Positions 13,549 through 19,022 of a DNA stretch of 64,000 nucleotides are shown here, in pieces. The first letter of the stretch is position 1. Each line of letters starts with the position of its first letter. Source of the DNA: Bacteroidales bacterium. GTDB taxonomy: Bacteria; Bacteroidota; Bacteroidia; Bacteroidales; UBA932. The stretch covers positions 91,672-155,671 of the forward strand of contig JAFZDJ010000008.1 in assembly GCA_017561265.1 (NCBI GenBank). The letters are read 5' to 3'. The position numbers and the translations under genes are program-made. The notes beneath the pieces are model-generated. The model was not told where the DNA came from and searched no databases. It saw only the letters and a list, made by a program, of their open reading frames with translations.

Positions 13549-14235
13549 TCAAAGCTTTACGAGTTCTTCGTCTGCGAAACTGTAATAGCTGTCGGATGCT
13601 ATTACGACATGGTCCAGCAGTGAAATATCGCATATCTTCAATGCCTTGTCCAGCTGTCTGGTGGCCTGTATGTCTGCCGTGCCGGGTAAAGCGCTGCCGG
13701 ATGGGTGGTTGTGTGACAATATTATCCCGCATGCCTTTCGTTCCAGTGCTTTCCTGACTATGACTCTGCTGTCCAGAGTGGTGGAGTCGAGACCTCCGAT
13801 GCTGATCCGTTCTTTGGCTATGAGATGGTTGGCTCTGTTCAGATAGAGTACCCAGCATTCTTCATGGTCCAATCCTCTAAGCAGGGGAACCATGATTCTG
13901 AATACGGTTTTGGCTGATGATATGGCCGTGCGTGATGTTGCTATGTCTTCCGATGCACATCTTCTTCCGAGCTCGAATGCGGCTGCCACGGTTACTGCCT
14001 TGCTCGGACCTATGCCTTCCGTTTCGCAAAGTTTTTCAATGGACATGGATGCGACTGTGTTGAGCTTGCCTTCACCCCTTGTCATGAGGTCTCTGGCTAC
14101 GTCTATCACATTCCTGTCTGACATTCCTGTACGCAGCAGAATGGCCAGAAGTTCGGCATTGCTTAGGGATTCAGCGCCTTTGCTCATCATCTTTTCCCTC
14201 GGCCTCTCGTCCATGCAAAGTTCCTTGATCTTCAT
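13549..14235 (-). CDS. radC: RadC/JAB-domain DNA repair-like protein
   Basis: A 228-residue RadC-family protein. It has an N-terminal UPF0758/HhH region (DERPREKMMSKGAESLSNAE, then TEGIGPSKA at ~80) and a C-terminal JAMM metalloprotease-like domain whose SHNHPSG plus a downstream Asp gives the HxH...D zinc site. RadC was named for a presumed role in recombinational repair, but its biochemical role remains uncertain. It stands alone on the minus strand behind tRNA-His. Confidence 0.9.
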   Translation of the reverse strand: MKIKELCMDERPREKMMSKGAESLSNAELLAILLRTGMSDRNVIDVARDLMTRGEGKLNTVASMSIEKLCETEGIGPSKAVTVAAAFELGRRCASEDIATSRTAISSAKTVFRIMVPLLRGLDHEECWVLYLNRANHLIAKERISIGGLDSTTLDSRVIVRKALERKACGIILSHNHPSGSALPGTADIQATRQLDKALKICDISLLDHVVIASDSYYSFADEELVKL

Positions 14236-14369
14236 GTTTTTTCTGCAAAACTATGATAATGATTCCTTTGTGCAGAAAAAATGTGGCGGAATGCCTGCAG
14301 ATTTTTCTTTTTCTTTAAAGTTTTGTCTTTTTTTATACGAAATCTGTGGGTTCTCATCCCACCGGACAC

Positions 14370-14400
14370 TAAAAAAGACCGAATGAATCGGTCTTTTTTA
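14370..14400 (-). terminator. Terminator of tRNA-His
   Basis: An AAAAAAGACCGA...TCGGTCTTTTTT stem with a short loop directly 3' of the tRNA on the minus strand. Being A/T-flanked on both sides, it may work in either direction. Confidence 0.85.
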
Positions 14401-14401
14401 G

Positions 14402-14476
14402 GGTGCCCAGTGGGATTCGAACCCACGACATTCAGAACCACAATCTGACGCTCTAACCAACTGAACTATGGGCACC
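14402..14476 (-). tRNA. tRNA-His (anticodon GTG)
   Basis: On the minus strand the sequence folds into a full cloverleaf. The acceptor stem is GTGCCCA/TGGGCAC, with the extra G at -1 paired to C73 that is diagnostic of tRNA-His. The anticodon loop is TTGTGGT (GTG at 14439-14441) and the T-loop is TTCGAAT. CCA is not encoded and must be added enzymatically. Confidence 0.96.
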
Positions 14477-14493
14477 GTGTTGGATTAGGACTG

Positions 14494-14523
14494 CAAATAT
14501 ACGGACTTTTTTCAACAATGCAA
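14494..14523 (-). promoter_or_regulatory. Promoter of tRNA-His
   Basis: Minus-strand TATATTTG (14494-14501) lies 17 bp upstream of the tRNA, with TTG (14521-14523) at the standard 19-bp spacing. A plus-strand TATATTTG at 14546-14553 probably serves the divergent carboxyltransferase gene, but it lacks a well-spaced -33. Confidence 0.7.
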
Positions 14524-14576
14524 TACTTTTGTAAAATAAATTCATTATATTTGTAGGGATAACAACCAGACACAAT

Positions 14577-16361
14577 ATGGGACGCGAAATTAAGTTCTCC
14601 CTTGTATACAGGGATATGTGGCAGTCTTCGGGAAAATATGTGCCGACTGTCGCTCAGTTGAAGGAAGTGGCTCCTGCAATCATAGACATGGGCTGCTTTG
14701 ACCGTGTGGAAACCAATGGCGGAGCATTCGAACAGGTAAATCTCCTTTTCGGTGAGAATCCGAACAGGGCTGTACGAGAATGGACTGCGCCTTTCCATAA
14801 GGCAGGCATCCAGACTCACATGCTGGAGCGTGGTCTTAATGCCCTCCGCATGAATCCGGTTCCGGCTGATGTGCGTGAACTTATGTATAAGGTGAAGCAT
14901 GCTCAGGGTACTGATATCTCACGTTCTTTCTGCGGTCTGAACGACCATCGTAACCTCCGTCTCAGTGTCGAGTATGCGAAGAAGGGCGGAATGATCTCGC
15001 AGGTAGCTCTCTCCATCACAAATTCGCCTGTCCATACCGTGGAGTATTATATGGGCGTGGTTGACAAGGTTGTTGAATACGGTTGCGACGAGATCTGTCT
15101 CAAGGATATGGCCGGAATCGGACGTCCTAGCTTCCTTGCCGAGCTGACAAGCCAGATAAAGAAGAAATATCCTCATATAAAGGTGCAGTACCATGGTCAT
15201 TCCGGACCGGGATTCTCTCCTGCGTCTATGCTGGAGGTGGCACGTGCCGGTGCCGACTATCTTGATGTGGCTGTGGAGCCTCTGTCGTGGGGAAAGGTTC
15301 ATCCGGACGTCATCACCATCCGTGAGATGCTCAAGGCCGACGGCTTCCAGGTCAAGGACCTGAATATGAATGCATATATGGATGTACGTGCCCTGACCCA
15401 GAAGTTCATTGACGACTTCCTCGGCTACTGGATAGATCCGAACAATTCGCACATGAGTTCTCTGCTTGTCGGTTGCGGTCTGCCTGGTGGTATGATGGGC
15501 TCGATGATGGCCGACCTCAAGGGATTCCATGGTGCGATCAATGCCTCGCTTCGCGCGCAGGGCAAGGCGGAACTTACTCTCGACCAGCTGATGGTGATGC
15601 TTTTCCAGGAGGTTGAATATGTATGGCCTCGTCTGGGATATCCGCCGCTCGTGACTCCGTTCAGTCAGTATGTGAAGAATACCGCTCTGATGAACCTGAT
15701 GGCGCTTCTCAAGGGACAGCCAAGATGGTCTACAATCGATAAGGATACATGGAACATGATTCTTGGCAAGATGGGTAAGCTTCCGGGCGAGCTCGCTCCG
15801 GAGATTGTGGCTCTCGCGAAGGAAAAAGGCCTTGAATTCTATACAGGAAATCCTCAGGATGCATTCCCGAACGAGCTCGACAAGTTCCGTGCGATTATGA
15901 AGGAAGAAGGATGGGACTGCGGTCAGGACGATGAGGAACTGTTCGAACTTGCAATGCATGAGAGGCAGTACCGTGACTATAAGAGCGGAGTAGCCAAGGA
16001 ACGCTTCAATAAGGATCTCGAGGCTGCCAAGGCTAAGGCCGGAGCTCCGGTCGTGGTTACAAGGCCGGTTGTGGAGATGCCGAAATATGATGTTGAAAAG
16101 CTCGCCGAGAAATATCCTAAGGCTGTTCCTGTACAGGCTCCAGTCAAGGGTCAGATCATCTGGCAGTATGATGTGGATGATGCTTCGACTGCTCCTGTTG
16201 CCGGCACCGAGGTGGAGGCAGGCAAGCCGATGAGCTACGTCCAGACATATTACGGCATTGAGGAAATCGTGCCTGCAGTCAGCGGACGCATTGTGGCTGT
16301 CTGCGCAAAGCAGGGTGACATGGTGGCGAAAGGCGAGATAGTCGCTTTTGTACAGGAATAA
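14577..16361 (+). CDS. Carboxyltransferase, oxaloacetate decarboxylase alpha/pyruvate carboxylase B type, lacking the biotin lysine
   Basis: A 594-residue protein. Residues ~5-280 form the TIM-barrel carboxyltransferase, with YRDMWQS (metal Asp), catalytic Lys176 in CLKDMAG and metal ligands His206/His208 in YHGHSG. The conserved PYC/OADA helical region runs to ~470. After an Ala/Lys/Pro hinge (~475-510) comes a biotinyl/lipoyl-like fold (~520-594). Where EAMKM with the biotinylated Lys is expected, this protein has PMSYVQTYYGIEE, with no lysine. Family members move CO2 between biotin and pyruvate/oxaloacetate. This one may use a biotin carrier encoded elsewhere, or the carrier-like domain may be structural. 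No other subunit is adjacent. Confidence 0.85.
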   Translation: MGREIKFSLVYRDMWQSSGKYVPTVAQLKEVAPAIIDMGCFDRVETNGGAFEQVNLLFGENPNRAVREWTAPFHKAGIQTHMLERGLNALRMNPVPADVRELMYKVKHAQGTDISRSFCGLNDHRNLRLSVEYAKKGGMISQVALSITNSPVHTVEYYMGVVDKVVEYGCDEICLKDMAGIGRPSFLAELTSQIKKKYPHIKVQYHGHSGPGFSPASMLEVARAGADYLDVAVEPLSWGKVHPDVITIREMLKADGFQVKDLNMNAYMDVRALTQKFIDDFLGYWIDPNNSHMSSLLVGCGLPGGMMGSMMADLKGFHGAINASLRAQGKAELTLDQLMVMLFQEVEYVWPRLGYPPLVTPFSQYVKNTALMNLMALLKGQPRWSTIDKDTWNMILGKMGKLPGELAPEIVALAKEKGLEFYTGNPQDAFPNELDKFRAIMKEEGWDCGQDDEELFELAMHERQYRDYKSGVAKERFNKDLEAAKAKAGAPVVVTRPVVEMPKYDVEKLAEKYPKAVPVQAPVKGQIIWQYDVDDASTAPVAGTEVEAGKPMSYVQTYYGIEEIVPAVSGRIVAVCAKQGDMVAKGEIVAFVQE

Positions 16362-16375
16362 CCATATCGGATCAT

Positions 16376-16420
16376 AAAAAGACTGGCAGCAAAGTGGTAA
16401 AACGATGCTGCCAGTCTTTC
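16376..16420 (+). terminator. Terminator of the carboxyltransferase gene
   Basis: A 14-bp stem AAAGACTGGCAGCA (16378-16391) and its exact complement (16406-16419), followed by a T-rich run. It lies 15 bp after the stop codon. Confidence 0.9.
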
Positions 16421-16422
16421 TT

Positions 16423-16641
16423 TTCTGTCATCCAGAACGAACACTCCCTTCTGTCAACCTGAGCGAAAATTCCCTTCTGTCCTCCTGAGCGCCCGTCCTC
16501 AATATCCTCCTGAGCGAACACTCCCTTCTGTCATCCTGAGCGAATGTCCTCAATATCCTGCTGAGCGAACACTCCCCACTATCATCCAGAACGAACATTC
16601 CCTTCTGTCATCCTGAGCGAACGCAGTGAGTCGAAGGATCC
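16423..16641 (+). repeat. Tandem array of about eight degenerate 26-bp repeats (TTCTGTCATCCTGAGCGAAC type)
   Basis: Eight consecutive copies of a ~26-bp unit, TTCTGTCATCCTGAGCGAAC plus ACTCCC, with variants such as CATCCAGAACG and CCTCCTGAGCG. The last copy runs into the 36-bp inverted repeat at 16606-16641. The units abut without unique spacers, so this is not CRISPR. No ORF is supported here. Confidence 0.88.
16606..16641 (+). repeat. Left 36-bp inverted repeat flanking the GIY-YIG gene
   Basis: This 36-bp segment, TGTCATCCTGAGCG through GTCGAAGGATCC, is the exact reverse complement of 16936-16971. Its core CCTGAGCGAACGCAGTGAG resembles repeats widely dispersed in bacterial genomes, and a shorter variant sits in the glp operon of this window. 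Confidence 0.95.
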
Positions 16642-16642
16642 A

Positions 16643-16918
16643 CTATGGAACAAGCTCCTCCCAATCCGGATTTACCCGACATATCAACTCATTTTTCTTT
16701 TCTCTTCTCCAGCCCTTCAATTGCTTTTCCCGTCGAATCGCATCCTCAATATTATCATATGACTCATAATAAACAAGTTTACTACAATTATATCTTCTGC
16801 TGAACCATGATCCGTTACCTTCCTTATGATTGTTTATCCTTTGTATCAAGTTGCCGGTAACTCCGATATACACAGTAGTGTTGTATTTGTTCGAGATTAT
16901 GTATACGTAATATGCCAT
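16643..16918 (-). CDS. Small GIY-YIG endonuclease-domain protein
   Basis: A 91-residue protein consisting of one GIY-YIG nuclease domain: YVYIIS at the N terminus, TVYIGVT ~16 residues on, then Arg in LIQRINNHK and Glu in AIRREKQLKGWRR. This is the UvrC N-terminal-like/YhbQ-like single-domain class. I chose the ATG at 16918 because the longer frame to 16951 reads through the flanking inverted repeat. The gene sits exactly between two perfect 36-bp inverted repeats, so the nuclease and repeats may form a mobile or repeat-spreading unit. The target is unknown. Confidence 0.88.
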   Translation of the reverse strand: MAYYVYIISNKYNTTVYIGVTGNLIQRINNHKEGNGSWFSRRYNCSKLVYYESYDNIEDAIRREKQLKGWRREKKNELICRVNPDWEELVP

Positions 16919-16935
16919 ATCAAACTTTATTATGC

Positions 16936-16971
16936 GGATCCTTCGACTCACTGCGTTCGCTCAGGATGACA
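16936..16971 (-). repeat. Right 36-bp inverted repeat flanking the GIY-YIG gene
   Basis: Exact 36/36 reverse complement of 16606-16641. It is followed by two shorter relatives (CGGATGACAGAGAGTGACG and a CGGATGAGAGC end) to about 17025. Confidence 0.95.
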
Positions 16972-17029
16972 GGGAGTGACGTTCACATCGGATGACAGAG
17001 AGTGACGCTCACATCGGATGAGAGCTTTG

Positions 17030-17122
17030 CAAAGTTCTGTTCTGCATTTCTGGCAATCAGAACTGCCAGCTGCTCTTCTGCAGTGCGACGCAGAATGGTG
17101 AATCTGTCATCTTTCGATATAC
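17030..17122 (-). pseudogene. Possible fragment of a degraded gene (C-terminal piece)
   Basis: On the minus strand, just after the KilA-N stop and in another frame, a coding-like stretch reads KLGISKDDRFTILRRTAEEQ and continues about 15 residues to ~17030. It has no start codon. It looks like the C-terminal end of a phage- or regulator-type protein joined by deletion to the KilA-N fragment. The family is not recognised. Confidence 0.35.
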
Positions 17123-17356
17123 CTAGCTTGCCTTACTTTTAATTGTGGCGAATTCGCCATAATTAAAATCTGGGTTGAACATAGACTCCCATGCACCTAA
17201 GTATTCAAGGGTGTTTCTATTTCTTAGCCAGTCAGATATGAACAAGTCCCCATCTTTGGCCTTGATGATGTCTGTCAATGAGATGTAATCTTCGTCATTG
17301 ATTGTTGTCAGGGCTATTTCGATTCCCTGTACATTCATGATAGATGTCTTTGTCAT
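17123..17356 (-). pseudogene. Truncated KilA-N domain protein
   Basis: 77 residues matching the N-terminal half of a KilA-N domain: EIALTTINDEDYISLTDI, then ISDWLRNRNTLEYLGAWE and NPDFNYGEFATIK. Full Bacteroidota KilA-N proteins are usually ~250-280 residues, and here the frame stops right after the first part of the domain. KilA-N is a phage-derived DNA-binding domain. I read this as a remnant; a short intact protein is possible but less likely. Confidence 0.65.
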
Positions 17357-17378
17357 AATTCAAATGTTAAACATGCAG

Positions 17379-17527
17379 CAAAGTTCCCGAGACTTATCCG
17401 TATACACAAAAAGTATACGGATATCTGAAAAAATCGGCCTTCCACGGGTCTGGAAGGCCGATTCTGATGCTGAAATTTGTCTGATTTTTTATAAAAACGG
17501 AACAAATTGTTCCATGATGTTCCACAG
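17379..17527. repeat. 149-bp direct repeat, left copy
   Basis: This stretch matches 18431-18579 over its whole length with about ten substitutions and no gaps (~93%). It contains two inverted repeats, TCCGTATAC/GTATACGGAT and AATCGGCCTTCC/GGAAGGCCGATT, plus GGAACAAATTGTTCC. It ends directly at the stop codon of the PD-(D/E)XK gene and begins ~20 bp upstream of the KilA-N fragment. Confidence 0.95.
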
Positions 17528-18403
17528 TTAATCGTGTTTGAATGCCTGAACTTGTTCTGCAGGAAGCTCCATGATAGAAGCGACTTGATCTACAGCCATG
17601 CCAGCAGAAAGCATCTTTCTTATAGCCTCTTCTAATCCCTTTTCCCGCCCTTTCTTCTCAGCTGCGGCGAATTCGCCTTTAAGTCTTCTTTCGTCGTACA
17701 TATCCTTCTCGTATTGAATCCTTTTCTCTTCGTTGAATCTGGCAATCTCGCATGCATCGAAAAGCTTGGTATAAACCTCACGCTGAAGCCATTCCGGACG
17801 ATTCTTTAACCTTCCCATATTCTTCAGAATATACATCATCTTATCGATGTCGCTCATGCATTCCGTGCACCTTTTATTAAAACGTGCCAGTTCAGCAAAG
17901 GTAATAAAAATAGTTTCATCCAGCACTTCACCTGTGCCTTTTTCACGAAAAGTGTATTCTGATATGAACCTGTCTGTCCACAGAGACGAATCGGAATGAG
18001 ATATGTCTGTTCCCATCAGGCCGATAAGGTAAACCGGTGGCACGTCATAATTTCCTCCTCTTCTATTCTGACGGTCATACACTCTTGCTGCATAACTGAC
18101 GCAGCGTTTGAACCAGTATTCTTCATCATAACGTTGCATTTCCACAATAAACATCACACCATTTTCATCACGACAAATGAAATCATAGTGATATTCTTTG
18201 TTGTCTGAGATCTGACCTTGTTGTTCTGTAGGCATATAAACAATATCGGCTACTCTCCGATGCTCTGGTAAGAGTACATTCATTATAGTCATCACAGCCT
18301 CCTTATTGTTCACATCGCCGAACAAGGCCTTGAAGCCTCCGTTTGTCAGAATGTCCACATATCTATGAATCACATTCCCTCTCGCATCATTGTAATTTTC
18401 CAT
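17528..18403 (-). CDS. PD-(D/E)XK nuclease family transposase-like protein (Rpn-like)
   Basis: A 291-residue protein of the PD-(D/E)XK nuclease family 'transposase' group found in many copies in Bacteroidota. The N-terminal half reads GGFKALFGD and has a nuclease core with Asp in YHYDFICRDENG and the E-x-Q pair in VMFIVEMQRY. The C terminus has an alpha-helical KGREKGLEEAIRKML segment and an HTH-like end (MAVDQVASIMELPAEQVQ). Relatives (Rpn/YhgA-like) are nucleases that promote recombination, though true transposition is not shown for this group. Near-identical 149-bp direct repeats bracket the gene. Confidence 0.88.
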   Translation of the reverse strand: MENYNDARGNVIHRYVDILTNGGFKALFGDVNNKEAVMTIMNVLLPEHRRVADIVYMPTEQQGQISDNKEYHYDFICRDENGVMFIVEMQRYDEEYWFKRCVSYAARVYDRQNRRGGNYDVPPVYLIGLMGTDISHSDSSLWTDRFISEYTFREKGTGEVLDETIFITFAELARFNKRCTECMSDIDKMMYILKNMGRLKNRPEWLQREVYTKLFDACEIARFNEEKRIQYEKDMYDERRLKGEFAAAEKKGREKGLEEAIRKMLSAGMAVDQVASIMELPAEQVQAFKHD

Positions 18404-18430
18404 AAAAGAAATTATTATAATTTAATGACA

Positions 18431-18579
18431 CAAAGTTCCGGAGACTTATCCGTATACTCAAAAAATATACGGCTATCTGAAAGAATCGGCCTCCCATGGG
18501 TATGGAAGGCCGATTCTGATGCTGAAATTTGTTTGATTTTTTATAAAAACGGAACAAATTGTTCCATGAAGTTCCACAG
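18431..18579. repeat. 149-bp direct repeat, right copy
   Basis: Second copy of the 149-bp element, starting ~28 bp upstream of the PD-(D/E)XK start codon, in the same orientation as 17379-17527. Confidence 0.95.
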
Positions 18580-18778
18580 GGAGAGGGTGATCATGAGGTC
18601 ATTAGTGCAATTCAAGTTGCCATGCAAATGCCTGAATGACTGCGTGCCAACATTTTAGATTATCAGCCTGCATTCCAGGGTGGAAGGCTAAAGCTGCAAA
18701 TGGCTGAGAGATAGGGTATTGTAGGTCACATTGGGTCATGAATCGGAAATGAGGGGGGAAATTAAATCCGGAAAATGG
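18580..18778. other. Non-coding stretch between the right direct repeat and the island promoter
   Basis: About 200 bp in which I see no supported gene, RNA or repeat. Short open frames here lack family resemblance. With the direct repeat and the promoter it makes up the 452-bp gap between the PD-(D/E)XK gene and the first peptide gene. Confidence 0.5.
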
Positions 18779-18808
18779 TTGAGTATTAAGGAATAAATCC
18801 TAAATTTG
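18779..18808 (+). promoter_or_regulatory. Promoter of fimbrillin/nuclease operon 1
   Basis: TTG (18779-18781), 19 bp, TAAATTTG (18801-18808): Bacteroidota -33/-7 promoter 47 bp before the first peptide ATG. The same arrangement and spacing precede operons 2 and 3. Confidence 0.8.
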
Positions 18809-18855
18809 TGACTTTCCCACGACAAATCAATCAAATCACTAAAAATAACACTATT

Positions 18856-19011
18856 ATGACACGTAAAACAATTATGACTAGGGGGGGGCAGACCTATGAG
18901 ACTCCTTCCGTAGAGATTCTCGACGTAATGTCGGAAGGTGTGTTCTGTATCAGCAACGGTGAGGGAAGCGACATCGATACAGCTGACCTTTATGATTGGG
19001 GAACCCTTTAA
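18856..19011 (+). CDS. Small peptide 1 of the island (EG-x-x-C core)
   Basis: A 51-residue peptide of unrecognised family. The core YETPSVEILDVMSEGVFCIS aligns with the two other island peptides (Y-x-x-P, then SEG, then Cys31). The tail is acidic (EGSDIDTADLYDWGTL) but differs from the shared tail of peptides 2 and 3. I chose the ATG at 18856 over a GTG at 18808, because the latter overlaps the -7 element. It lies 11 bp before the lipoprotein ATG. It has no signal peptide. A G8 run at 18881-18888 could make it slip-prone. It may be a leader peptide, a modified peptide precursor or a small secreted partner; none is proven. Confidence 0.75.
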   Translation: MTRKTIMTRGGQTYETPSVEILDVMSEGVFCISNGEGSDIDTADLYDWGTL

Positions 19012-19022
19012 TCTGGATTACT

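Noticed and set aside
14919..15959. 346-codon open frame opposite the carboxyltransferase gene
   Set aside because: Shadow frame with no domain or start context; the plus strand encodes a clear enzyme.
16423..16641. CRISPR array
   Set aside because: The 26-bp units abut with no unique spacers and no cas genes are near.
16919..16951. Longer N terminus for the GIY-YIG protein
   Set aside because: The extra 11 residues are encoded by the flanking inverted repeat.
17528..18403. Classical insertion sequence
   Set aside because: No DDE/HUH transposase and no terminal inverted repeats; the flanks are direct 149-bp repeats.
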